The translations under genes and the position numbers were made by a program. The notes under the pieces are model-generated. The model saw nothing but the letters and a program-made list of their open reading frames with translations, made no database searches and had not been told where the DNA came from. From contig OZ022261.1 of NCBI GenBank assembly GCA_963978905.1, positions 27,649,686-27,713,685 on the forward strand: a stretch of 64,000 bases of DNA, given 5' to 3'. The DNA is from Trichostrongylus colubriformis. Its lineage: Eukaryota > Nematoda > Chromadorea > Rhabditida > Trichostrongylidae. Numbering within the stretch: the stretch's first letter is position 1; each line of letters opens with the position of its first letter. Shown piece after piece: positions 12,967 through 24,189 of the stretch.

Positions 12967-13090
12967 GGGAGAGCGGCGACCCTGCTCTATTTCCACTTAT
13001 TTCGCCGCAGATTCGAATTGTTTTCAACATTGTTTCATTTCTTCCTACAAGCTCAATATTTTCAGTTCACTCTTGCTTGATGATCTTGAA

Positions 13091-16000
13091 CTATCGCATA
13101 TTTTCTTTTGCTACAGTTTTGGACGTCACAAATATTTGGGCTTCCCTTTCTTTGCTTTCGGGGTTATTGAATTCAACATCTTTGCACAGAAGTACTCCAT
13201 TTGAATACTTCGTTGAGTCCTAGTAAAAAAAGAAAAGCTAGTTAATTTGTGACATCCAAAACTGCTTTTTGCGATGTTCGAAGAGAATGATACACAGCAC
13301 GAAAATGAATGATGAATGCGAAGCGCCTCATTGACCAATGGTGAAGCGAAAACGTGTATTTCTGTTAGAAGTGAAAACAGACTGAAAAGAAACATAACTG
13401 AGCTGCGAAATGACTGAAAATGAGCGTGGGACATTGTTACCGCTCTTTCCACGTAATTATACTCATTTCCCACTAAAAGCAGCTATCTCGCGCGCAAACG
13501 TTGCACGTCGCAAGGCGTGACGCGAAGTGCTGATAATAAGGGTACGCACTCTCTGCATGGGAGCCCTCTTACACTCTTATACGAGTAAAAGGAGAACATT
13601 GCATGCAGAGCATGCAGATGATGTTTGTGAAGTCTGAAATATTAGGAGCAGAACTCACGTTCAAGTATAGAAATAGTCTGCGGATCCAGTCCGTTATCGT
13701 CAATTGTTTGCCATGTCCGAAGAATGTGTGATGGAAGGTTCAATATCAAATTCAACACTGATATAATGATTGAACGCATCACCATAGCTGTTTTCTTCTT
13801 CAGATGCATCTGGCGCTTTTTTGTAAATTGCTGAAATCACAAAACACGAAGTGTAAGGCCTTTTTGTGAAATAATGTCTGCTTGAAAAATTAAAAAAAAC
13901 CAACATCTGAAGCTGTCACTGACAGGGTCATGCCATTTTGACATGAAATCATACTTTGACGCACATCGAGCGAGGTTTCATAGTCCGGAGAACAGGAGTA
14001 TCTGGAAACGAACCAATAATTCAGGGATTTTTTTTTGCATTGATCGAATACAGTTATACCCGACATATCGTGTGCAACTAAGCACTAAATGCTCAGGGGT
14101 GGCTAATTGTATTGCTGTGTTTTGTCCAAATCCTCATTTATGTGACGATATGACACCTTATAGAGGCTTAAAACTACGGGCTTTTGCTATCCAATGGTAA
14201 CGGACGACAAAGGGAAATATATCGCGAGGTTAGCGCGATTGATTGGTTGGTATACCTGAGCTAGTATTTCCGTAAACAGTGCTCATTGAAGGCCATACTT
14301 AGCATCTCATCAGGACTGATCGCTTTTTCCTGAAACTCAATGCGGAGAACCCCCACTCCGTCGCTCCGCTTCCCATTACAAACACCGGGCACGATAATTT
14401 GGTCAGTGAAGTGAAAAGAGGGGCGTGATGTGGTACAGTAGCCGAGTAAAACGAGGAGGCGGAGAGGAATGGCTTCCCATTCCAACGTGATGGTTTTTGC
14501 CTAACAGTGTCTCCGGCGTGTCGCATTTTGATGTATCGATCGGAGGCACAAAGACCTGTGGTATGTGGCGGCCACATCAACACATGCTCGGAGGTTAGCA
14601 CCTGGCGAAAAGAGACCACTCTGTGTTTTACTATTCTCTTTGGAACATCCGTTCCACCGCGAAACGGGCAGACCGTCGACATTCACCGTTTCTCAATCTA
14701 ATGAGGGTACTTCGGACGGTTATCGCCCATCCCACACTGTGGTACCACCACCGGTACTTCAGGAATAATGCATAAATGAATAAATGCACGGATAATCCAG
14801 CAGTAGTTTTATCAAAGGACATGATTTGCTAACCTACGACTCTGTGTCGGAACGCTGAACGCAAATCGTCTCTCGTACAATGGAGCGTCAGTCACTGGAA
14901 AAGGACTGTAGCATTGGAACAGCACAATACCGTCGAAGAAAATCCTCAATAACGAAGGTATTGCATAGAACAGCATGATATCCATTAGATGTGCTGCCTG
15001 AAATTGATATTCATCAACATTAGTATTTTTTGACTCATTTGCTACTTGATTATTCATTCAATATAACTTTATCAGCTATAAAATAAAAAAAATATTAGGT
15101 TGTCCCAAAAGTCTTGTCGTATTTTTCTGAAAAAAATCAGTAACTCTTGTTCATTTCGAGGAAGGTCCAGGCGGTTCAGGAATATGGTAGAACGTTCCCT
15201 AAGCTTTCTAGGAAAATTCATATTGACACACCAGATCCCGTGGAGAGAGCTACAATGCCCGTTGTCGATACCCACCCAACTCGCGGTGTCATCTATTATG
15301 AGCGGTCTTGCGGCACCAAAACGACGGAAGCTTGCCATTTCATCAGCCCTCCATTGGGCAAGGGATGTGTGAGCTACGAGACCGTGCGCCGCTGGTTCAT
15401 CAGCTTCAGCATCGGCGAGATTGACATGAAAGACAAACCACGCTTGGGACTGTGCTGGTACTGGGACGCGGAAGGAATACTTTTCCGCGAGGTGCTGGTA
15501 CAAGGCGAGACAGTGACCGCTACCGTATGCACCCACCAGCTCCAGCAGCTCGCTGTCGCTGTTCGAGAAAAGTGCCGAAAAAGGTCCGCGGTCACCCTCC
15601 TACATGACGACGCCCGCTCCAATTTCCTCCGATTTCGCGAAAAGTGCCTAGGCCAAGCTACAGGAGCTCGGCTGGGATATCCTGCTCCACCCGCCATACA
15701 CTCCAGACATTGCCCTTTCTGACCAACACCTTACCCATCCTCTCGAATCCTTCCTGGCCAAGAAAAAATTCAGAACCCAGAGTTCTGGGAGGAGAAAATC
15801 AACGATTTTCCTTTTAAGTAGCAGAGGGTTGCCGATAACAATGGTCACTACGTTGTTGCCTAACTGTTATTTGTTGGACGAAAAAAAATAAAAAGTGATG
15901 ATCGAAAAAAATACGACAAGACTTTTGAGACAACCTAATATTTGCTACTACTAACTAATAACTATTCCCTAAATCCTCAATCATCAGACTATCCTAAAGC

Positions 16001-19000
16001 TTTAAACAATTTTGAATTGTAGTGCTAGCTCCACTAGGGGTCAAGCATCGTCTCGGGGGGATTGGCTATGTGCGAAAGGTCCTCCCTCTTCAGATTACTT
16101 CCTTCTTCAAAAGGTGTCGATAGGGTATGAGGCATAGTCTCAATTACCAAAAATAGCAAAAGTTGGCATAGTAATAAGAATAATGATTATAGTAATAACT
16201 AGGTAATTGTTGTTACAAGTATGCTGAGATATGAGCAAAAACAACCATTCAGAAGCCGTGTTAAGGTGAAAAGGGTTTCGGTAGTGTAATGGATTAGCAG
16301 ATGTGCCCGGAAAGCATGAAGTACGGGTTCGAGTCCCGTCCGAGACCGAAGCTTTCGCCCATAACTCAGCATATTGGTGACAACTTTCACATCGCAGGCT
16401 GCGGCGAAAATCAGCATTTATCAAAAATCAAAATTACAAGGTAACTGTATTCACAAAAAGATATAAAAACAAATCCTGGCAGAAGGCCAAACCCCAGTTT
16501 CCATATTGTTTTTCCAAAAACTACTAAGATCAAGGCTAAAAGCATTCCGTTTTGGAGTGGCGTGCATTTCATTTCATTTGATTTCGTAACGACATTTGTA
16601 TTCGATTAAGCCTATGTAGTAACTTTCGATACCAGTCATTGACAAGTTACTGGTATAATTCTTAGATATCGTGGTGTCGAACCACGAAAAGATAGATGAC
16701 TCTATGCAATGACAGTGAGCAATAATGCAAGATTTAATCGGCGGAATCCAGCCATGATAGGGAGCCGCTTGTCACTACGTGCCTGCCTCTTGTACTACAT
16801 CACTATTTCGTAATGAATTCCGCTGAGCCGATTATACTGATTTATTTGCTCTAGACATTTGAAAAACATCTAGAACATCTTCACCATTATCTCTATTGCT
16901 ATCTATTGTAGAGCTAAAAAACTTTATCTGACCTTCACGTTATGTTGAGGTATAGTCGGCTGTTCCACACATGCCCGTCCATCTTCGCTGTATACGACGA
17001 CGAACAGTATCCATGTTTCGAAAAGGAAACAAAAACAGCCTAATGCTCTGAAATAAATGACTGAAAGCACCGAATGTTATTCACAGAAGCACCAGAAGTC
17101 GATCAGGAACTAACAATACGACGCAGATCACATAATATTTTTAGTCTGAAATCGTAGCCGCCCTTGTTACCTAAATGCACCTCATTCCCATTCAAGGCCA
17201 CCAACTCGCGCGCAAACGTCGCTCGTCGCACGTTGCGACGCGAAATTCTGACGCAAAAGTACACACGAGTGACGGTTGGAACCTTGGTCGTTAGGGCCGC
17301 CAGGTCACGCAATGACTATGCCTATCACTTTAACGTGTTCTCTGTAACACTCTTCTCTTTGATAAGCAAGTCATCCATTGTACGAATACTGAAATGAGAA
17401 AGAATCCGGTCATGAATACTACATGGCTGACTTGTACGGAGGTTAGGATTTACATGAACAAGTTATCTGAATACCTATATCGCAAGGCGAAAGGCTACAG
17501 TTGTCACAGGGTCGAGCTGAGGTCAAAACCCGTATGCCTCAACCTACCACGCCGGTACCCACCCAACTGCGAAAGCGGATTTAGATGAAGGAGCGCAGAA
17601 TTTCGTCGAAAAAGGCTTCCCCTTTCCCCCAACCGGTTCACTAGTTGAGTATTTCAAGTGTTATGTTCTTATTTGATTAACACTCTTTCGTTAAAGATTA
17701 CTTATTCCCGTTTTTAAAAACTTAATTTTGAAAAGTTCGATGACAGTGTGATATAATAGGCTGTTTTCTTATTGCATCGGTCGAAAAGTACACCTAATTG
17801 TGGAGCCGTTACATACAATTAAGCGACTGTGTGTTTCATTCCTTATCATTCGCAATTGAAATTTACTTTTGTGATCATGACGTCAGTATGACGCAACCAG
17901 CTCTATTTTGTTTCCATTGTTCAAGTAATGCACCGTTTGTATATATTCAAGTGCGCTTGTATGTAATTTTTTAAAAATGGATAAGAAGCTGTTCTTATAA
18001 CATTGTCATCAAACTTTTGAAGTGATGCGCTCTCGAAAGAAGTATGTAATCGAGGTGGCAATATGAGGGTGTTGAACAAATGGATAGGAGAAGCTCATCT
18101 TGTGACCACTAATGAAAGGGAAGAGAAGCCCATGCCTAGCAATGTCTTGACCCCTTAGCTCTGATCCGTTCCATTACGTGTTCGCGCTCCAATCATGGGC
18201 GCCACTGTCGGCCGCGTCGTCTCACACTTCACCGCGCAACCTGTCGCGTGTCAGCCAGGCCGAGCCAAAGGCCACACGCCCCTCCTGCACTGTACTTCCT
18301 CTTTTTTGAGTCTCACAGTAAACGTGACCACATAACTGTGAGAGGAAGGCATACTTGGAAACCTTTCAAAGGCATCAGAAAACATACTTCAGTGCATTCC
18401 TCGGTTGCCTCCAAATCGTTCGATATTTTATCGGATGAAATACGGCTGTATACCTCAGAATGGACAAAGCCAACCAACACCATACCGAGAAAGCTGACGT
18501 CGTATGCATCAGATACAAATCGATCTAAATGCGAACAGAGCTTGTTGATGAACCTCTTTTTCAGAAAGGGCAATCAGCACTTTAAACTATGCTTACCTTA
18601 CATGTACCACTCAGTAACCACGTCGGTAGCCCATTTTTCGGAGCACTATGGAACAGTGCTTGTGCAAGTTGTGCTAACAAGGTTACTGAATCACCAGCTG
18701 ACATTGCAGCCAGTGGAAGGCCCGAAGTGGTCTCAAACCGGATAGCACTCCGCCTGAATAGAGAGAAGCCATGTACCATGCACAGACGAAATGAAATGTG
18801 TAATTCGCGAACTTTACGCACTAGAAATTTCCAAAAAGTTGTGATGACATCACCTGGTGACTTTATGTCACGCTACAAACCCCACCCACCTCATAATCTC
18901 CAGCTCTGAACCGGCGCATGCTTCCGGACACATAGATTTTCAAAAAGACTATTTCAAAAAAAGTAATCACTCAAATGAGCAGAAATACTTCCATGGCCTC

Positions 19001-20276
19001 TGATTTCGCTTCATAACCTCATTAGAACCATGGAAGTGAATTTGAAAAAAAATTCTTGTAATTCAAAATTCTTTCTCAGTAACATTATTATTCGCTCTCA
19101 ATACAAGGTCAGCACATAGAATCTTTTTTTAAGAAGTAGAACGTCAGCTACAGATGCAACAGATTTCAGAGTAACCAGTCCTTGATAATGCATTAGGGCA
19201 ATTTACTATATGGCAGTCTAGATCAGAATTTCATTCTCATTGAAAAACTATTTTTCGAAATTACGCTCATGACTTCAGAACATTCACAACGAGAGGAATT
19301 CCATATTCCAATGGATTAAATTGTATATCTGAATTCATCCATTTCCACTCAAACTAATATAAATATCTGTGAGTTGATCAGAGTCCCCCAGTGGCAAACA
19401 AGCTTGCAGTTGTTAGCTGGAATCTCATGATTACGAATTGAAACGCTATAATCTACTGCATCTGAGCTAGAATGCAGACTAAAGTAGTCATTCAGCTCCA
19501 GAAAATTTGGAATGGGAAGACTAAGATTTGCTGAATTATAGCTAAGTGAACCATTTTCAAGTTTTTCACTTTTGGAAAGCATTCATCTATGCTCCTGCAG
19601 TTTCAAGATCATATGCTGTGGTACTTAACGGGAAATGAAAAGGGAACGCCTTAAAGGAATCGTCCACGGAAAATGAGTTTTTGTGTTACCCATATATTTA
19701 TGTTGTATTTGCCTAATGTTGGCCTCATGCAAAATTTCACGCGAAAAAATGTGAATCTGGCTGAGATACAGCACCACAAAGTGCGGTCCCAGTGGGCGGG
19801 GCCTCCGTGTAAAAGCCTCGTACCGCGTCCGCCGTGGTCTGAGACGCATTGTAGGAACAGAAGGTTACGTAAACAGTCCCACTCTCCGTTCCCAACGGCG
19901 GCGGAAGACGGGACGAGGCTTTTACACGGAGGCCCCGCCCACTGGGACCGCACTTTGTGGTGCTGTATCTCAGCCAGATTCATATTTTTTCGCGTGAAAT
20001 TTTGCATGAGGCCAACATTAGGCAAATACGACATAAATATATGGGTAACACAAAAACTCATTTTCCGTGGACGATTCCTTTAAGTTTCTAACTGAATCTT
20101 AATAACTGCTAAATCACCTATAGCTCATCCATAAGATTAAAGAACTGTGGTATAAATACAAGACTGGTATTTTACCTGGCGATTCGCAGCAGTCTCCATA
20201 GTACGTACCAATTGAGACCGATACCAAGTGTTGGCACGACAATATAAAGAGTAAAATAGGCGGATTGCAGATTCAT
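13091..20276 (-). CDS. Rhodopsin-like seven-transmembrane receptor (probable neuropeptide GPCR)
   Basis: A plasma-membrane G-protein-coupled receptor read on the minus strand. Firm exons: 20276-20176 (ATG, TM1), 18753-18597 (TM2), 18524-18388 (TM3), 17047-16933 (TM4 and loop 2), 14997-about 14854 (TM5), 13830-13659 (TM6). Class A landmarks are present: Asn1.50 in GLNWYV, Asp2.50 in SAGDSV, Cys3.25 in SGTCK with Arg of LRY exactly 25 residues later, Trp4.50 in ETWILF, the loop 2 Cys in RACVEQ, Pro5.50 in FYAIPSLL, Pro6.50 in LNLPSH. Phases agree through exon 5. The exon 5 donor is uncertain: 14834 looks better but gives a stop; 14854 keeps the frame. Tentative 3' exons 13413-13379 (start of TM7, QLSYVSF) and 13219-13091 (charged tail, TAG) fit the frame but leave TM7 too short. 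The ligand and C. elegans orthologue are not identified. Confidence 0.85.
15095..15938 (+). mobile_element. Internally deleted mariner element with TA target duplication
   Basis: Inverted ends TTAGGTTGTCCCAAAAGTC and its near-complement, with TACGACAAGACTTTTG on the right, are flanked by TA at 15093-15094 and 15939-15940. At 844 bp it is about 450 bp shorter than a typical mariner. It lies in intron 4 of the receptor gene, in the opposite orientation. Confidence 0.92.
15303..15790 (+). pseudogene. Mariner transposase remnant
   Basis: DNA-binding domain sequence (VSYETVRRWF, then DMKDKPR) joins directly to WYWDAEGILF, which in intact mariners lies well downstream of the first catalytic Asp; that block is deleted. 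HDDAR keeps the second catalytic Asp, and a frameshift separates it from LQELGWDILLHPPYTPD, which holds the third. With the first Asp gone and the frame broken, it cannot make active DD34D transposase. The long minus-strand ORF here is a shadow. Confidence 0.9.
16274..16420 (+). mobile_element. tRNA-derived SINE, copy 1
   Basis: The first 74 nt fold like a tRNA: acceptor GGTTTCG/CGAGACC (7 pairs, one wobble), T arm ACGGG-TTCGAGT-CCCGT, and an A-box-like TAGTGTAATGGATTAGCA. The anticodon loop CCGGAAA has C instead of U at position 33, and a non-tRNA tail GAAGCTTTCGCCCATAACTC follows. The same head-tail junction occurs at 57.5 kb, so this is a SINE and not a working tRNA. It lies in receptor intron 4. 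Confidence 0.75.
19651..20083. mobile_element. 433-bp palindromic MITE at a TTAA site
   Basis: It is bounded by TTAAAGGAATCGTCCACGG and CCGTGGACGATTCCTTTAA. The arms of about 180 bp are almost identical, including GGCCTCATGCAAAATTTCACGC and CCCAGTGGGCGGGGCC. Outer TTAA tetranucleotides suggest a piggyBac-type target duplication. Identical 136-codon ORFs on both strands are arm artefacts. It lies in receptor intron 1. Confidence 0.85.
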
Positions 20277-20294
20277 GTTCTCAGTTCATTTCTG
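20277..20294 (-). promoter_or_regulatory. Probable spliced-leader acceptor and 5' leader of the receptor gene
   Basis: On the minus strand TATTTTCAG ends at 20292, 15 nt before the ATG. An in-frame TGA sits between them, so the ATG at 20276 is the start. An acceptor this close to the start codon is typical of nematode SL trans-splicing; an upstream 5' UTR exon is the alternative. Confidence 0.5.
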
Positions 20295-20388
20295 AAAATA
20301 CTGAATACTAGATTTTGATAGAAACTAAATTGATCAGGGCGTGGTTCGTCCCGCATACAAGCTATTAACCATGAAATAGCGATATTAA

Positions 20389-20407
20389 AGGAATCGTCCA
20401 CGAGAAT
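20389..20407 (+). repeat. Terminal fragment of the TTAA MITE family
   Basis: TTAAAGGAATCGTCCACG repeats the end of the 19651-20083 element, but the following sequence differs and no right end is seen nearby. It may be a solo end or the start of a longer relative. Confidence 0.4.
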
Positions 20408-20818
20408 TATCCGATCCAAAATAGAAAGCGGAAAAGTGGAAGAAGGGCAACTTGTTTGAATTCCCGCTGAAGAACATTTAAACAGCCGTCGGCGGGCAGA
20501 GCGTATTTCGATTTCTGTGCCTAGTGTTGATTTGCTTCGCACTATGCGTCCATGACCACGTGACCGTCACCTCTTTGGGCCTAGACTCGCGTGGCCACGC
20601 CTCTTCGAAGGCATTTTTTTCAGAGTCAAGTCAAAGTTTCGATTTGACAAGAAACTTGTTCCGAATGGTGGCTGGACCCTTGGATACTACTCACAGCATA
20701 GTCATTTGACGTAAACTTGAAACTATATTCAGGTCACCTATTTAGCGGTATCAATTTCAAGAGGGGTGGGTTGCAAAATCAACTATTTTATAAAAAAAAA
20801 ACGAAGCGGAGTACTGCT

Positions 20819-21857
20819 TACAAGGGAAGGACCCCAGGTCGAAGTGGCCATTTGGAATGGGATACGTATTGTCCGACGTATTTTCGGACGCTGATCTCGA
20901 ATCTGTATTCGAAATTTGCAAAACGATTCTCTGAGCGGAGTTATGGAGGTTTTTTTGAATGAATGGTTCATCAGCGTGGCCGTTGCTGGGCAGTCAACGG
21001 CCTCAGCGGGTCAGTGGTAGTGCTTCGGATCTGCAGGAGAGGGGTCGCGGGTTTCCTCCCCGCCGGTGCGGGTTTTTTTGCATTTTGTGTTTCATTGCCA
21101 GTAAGTGCTTTTCTTCCACTTCTGGACGTTTCCTTGGACTGGTACCTATCACACCCATCATACTCTGCCACTTTATTTATAACTGCTAACATTACTCACA
21201 AGGGAAGGATACCAAGTCGAAGAGAATCCCGTACCACACGAATTAGGCGTTGTTGCGAAGAAAGATTATGATATTCGGGCACAGAAGGTCGAATTACCCC
21301 TCTGTGCAAATTTTCAGCCAAATCCAGTTTTTGGTCCAACTTCGGAAAATTGGGGGTGGCCAGGTTATAAAGTGGTAGATTTTGGATTTTCTTCTAAAGA
21401 AAACCCTGCAACCTGAACAAGATAGCCTACACATACCTTTTACACTTGCCCATCGCACTAAATGTACGAAACAAGCGTCACTGAGGAGCGTTTCCTAGGC
21501 AAGGGTCAACGACTTCTACTTTGTTCAATGGGCTGCCACCTCATAGCCCGTGGATTTTCCGAAATTTGGTCAAATTCTCGAATTGGCTAAAAACTTGTCT
21601 TCTGGGATAATTTGACTCCCTGAACACGAGATGAACTCCCTGGTTTTGCGCAAGAAGGTCTGGCTCGCGTGCTATGGGCTTCCAATCCTACCATAATAGT
21701 ATTGTTTCTTCAAAAAAAAAACCTCCATAACTCCGCTCAGAGAATCGTTTTGCAAATTTCGAATACAGATTCGAGATCAGCGTCCGAAAATACGTCGGAT
21801 TAGATGTATCCCATTCCGAATGGCCACTTCAACCTGTAGTCCTTCCCTTGTTAGGCC
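20819..21857. mobile_element. 1-kb inverted-repeat element
   Basis: Arms 20819-20957 and 21712-21857 are inverted copies (ACAAGGGAAGGA...GAATGGGATAC...CGGACGCTGATCTCG...GAGCGGAGTTATGGAGG) with about ten differences. A third partial arm start ACAAGGGAAGGATACCAAGTCG occurs inside at 21199. The interior has no recognisable transposase but holds a tRNA-like Pol III block at 21001. Confidence 0.7.
21001..21077 (+). other. tRNA-like Pol III module
   Basis: GGGTCAGTGGTAGTGC resembles an A box and GGGTTTCCTCC a weak B box in a GCGGG/CCCGC arm, followed by a T7 run that could terminate Pol III. The acceptor and anticodon stems do not close well, so it is a degenerate tRNA or SINE head and not a functional tRNA. 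Confidence 0.35.
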
Positions 21858-23276
21858 TGCACTAAAACTAAGCTTTCTGAGAAAGCGTCTTTGTTACTAT
21901 TTCTATAAAATTATAAGGACACAACGGTTGTACATACGCAATTAACACAACTAAAGCAAAGAAATAAGGAAGAATTTGATGACGAGCACAAGGACAGGCG
22001 TCATTTTATACATGAAAATGCGTTCATTGGTGATAACTTAAACATCGTCATGATTTCAAAACAAATTAAGGCCTATCTGATCTACGCTTGTCGTGAAAAT
22101 ACTCAAAATGAAGTGGAAAAACAGAAAGGTTCATTCCAACTTGACCTTGCAACAGGTTTTTTGAATGTGATACTATAAACCCATAGTATAAAAAATTCAT
22201 TTACCTTTAGACGACATTTTGAAGATGGACACAATTTGAAGATGTCAAACACAGCTCAGTTACCGGTTTGGTTCAGGTCGCAGAGAATGGATTCTTATTG
22301 TAGACAAAGCACCGGAATGTTTGACAGCGTAAGTCAAAGTGGAAATCAATGACCCGAAAAAATTCAAAATTTTTTCCTGAAGCGCAGTTGAAGGGAGAAA
22401 TGCTCTTCTGACGGTGCGTGAATGTGTTGGCTCAGTTTCAGTTTGAAGCCGTGATTTTCGAGAACTCAAAAAAGTTTCAACTACAAACTTGTCTTTTATC
22501 GGTCTTGAGGGCAGGAATTTTCCATAGAAGCCATACAAAATGGAAAGCTGCAATTTTGATTTCTTCTCATTTATTTCTACTTCGCAATTTTGGCACTTCC
22601 TGGTTACGTACTTTCAATAATTATTTTTGTAATGCCTGAAACGCTCAGATTTCGCATTCAACCACCTACAACCAGACTAGAGATTCAGTGGTGGTCAAAA
22701 GAGTTAAACTGCTGGTGAAATTCTTTACAGCAGCTCAAACATGACTGACTCGAGGGTAAATTACAAATGTCCTTTGGCAAATTAGTGCATACTCCCTCGC
22801 TACCTCATATTTCTCCCGAAATTCGATTCGAGAAATCTGATTTGAGACAGTGTTCGAATCCCAAGATACTTTCGCGAGGACAAGGAAGTACATGAATTGT
22901 GGATTTCAGATTGACAGGCTTGACCACTGCGACTCGAGCTTGCAGAACAAAAAATGGGGCTTTAAATACCGAAATGTTCCAGGGTATGTTAGGACTGAAG
23001 TTTTGGACTATAAGGACATTGTGACTAACACTGCAATTGTTTAAAAGACAGCTTGTTAACAGTCTGACTGATCTGAAAGTGTCATTCAAGTTGCTTGCTA
23101 CGTTTAAATCACCTAAGCCAATAAGCGCTGCAGGGAAACTGGTTGAAATAATCGCTAATTATAACGGCAATGTACAACAAGAGTGGTCCCAAGAAGCTCT
23201 CTCGGATCGAATTTAAGTAGATTAATTGTGCTTTCGGTATCTCCAACCTTGGCTCCAACCAAGGTACCCCGGCAGT
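21858..23276. other. No recognisable gene
   Basis: Mixed A/T-rich sequence. Short ORFs at 22.3-22.6 and 22.8-23.1 kb occur on both strands and show no familiar domain or splice context. I see no RNA gene or clear repeat ends. Confidence 0.5.
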
Positions 23277-24183
23277 AGAGGATCCCTCGACAGGGGGGTC
23301 GTATATGTCCGGACGGAAGGGGGTTGGTCGTCCCTGCAGAGGTCTGCAATAAGCGCTTGAAGGCAGTATTAGGGGAAAGTCGGACGAAAAGTAAAAGAAG
23401 TAGCGAATGTGAAAGTCGAGATGCCTAGTAACAGGACAGTGAAGAAACAACGGATGGAATTGGCCAAAAACCCAAGAAATAGGACCCCCTTTCCACTGTT
23501 GATTCTCGGCGCGGATGACCTGTCCGTCAAGAGGCGGGTAGTCCGATCTACTTCCATTGACATATTGCCAAGTAGACACAAAGGAATGTTTGGAATACGA
23601 CAGTATCTATTTTTTGAAGTGAGCTTCAAGCTAAAACTGCGAAAGCGCGCCGCAAAACCTTCGATCCTGCCGCATCTCCTTGGCCGCTCCCGCCCCAGTC
23701 AATCGGGAGTTGTCATCTGGAGGCGGGATCGCCTTATCGAGAGGCGGGACAAACAGGCGGTTGCAGCGTTTTGCGGCGTTTCTGCAGCTCGGAGGGGCGC
23801 TTTTTCACCGGGATTTCGTCCAGGTAGCCTTCTTAGGCCCAGGACTACCATGTGAGTGACTTCTTGTAGGGATTTCCCCATCACCACATCACCTCTAATG
23901 CTGTCTTAAAGCGCTGGGATCTAAACGTTCAATAAGCAGATGAGAAGGGAAGGATATTTCGCAGCGATCTCGTATGAATACATGTGAAATATTTTGTCTT
24001 CAAATAAGAATACATAGTAATGAAACACATTGCAACTATACAATCCGGCAAAAATTACTGGAATCTGGAATTGTAGAGGTTAAAAAAGAGGGGGGGGGCT
24101 CGTATACGGCACCCGTAGATGAGGAGGGTGATCGTGCTGAAGCGACTATTTTTCTCGACACATGGGAATGGCCTGGCTCCAGC
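23277..24183 (+). repeat. Dispersed repeat R6, copy 1, split by a nested element
   Basis: GGACGGAAGGGGGTTGGTCGTCC...CAGAGGTCTGCAATAAGCGCT is followed after the insertion by GTTCAATAAGCAGATGAG...ACTATACAATCCGGCAA...CGGCACCCGTAG. The 55.5-kb copy has the same blocks without interruption. Confidence 0.75.
23358..23908. mobile_element. Nested 550-bp element in R6 with 7-bp target duplication
   Basis: It is flanked by AAGCGCT at 23351-23357 and 23909-23915. Ends TGAAGGCAGTATTAGGGG and CCTCTAATGCTGTCTTA are imperfect inverted repeats. A 7-8 bp duplication suggests a hAT-type source. No transposase is encoded; ORFs over it are short and overlapping. Confidence 0.7.
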
Positions 24184-24189
24184 TACATA

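Noticed and set aside
13126..13473. 115-codon minus-strand ORF as the receptor tail
   Set aside because: Its frame does not match the phase left by receptor exon 6, and it lacks TM7 motifs.
15072..15536. 154-codon minus-strand ORF
   Set aside because: It lies antisense to the mariner transposase remnant, which explains the open frame.
16274..16347. A functional tRNA gene
   Set aside because: It folds well, but position 33 is C, the D arm is poor, and the same head-tail structure recurs at 57.5 kb, so it is a SINE head.
19651..20083. Two 136-codon ORFs of almost identical sequence on opposite strands
   Set aside because: They are the two arms of one palindromic MITE read in each direction.
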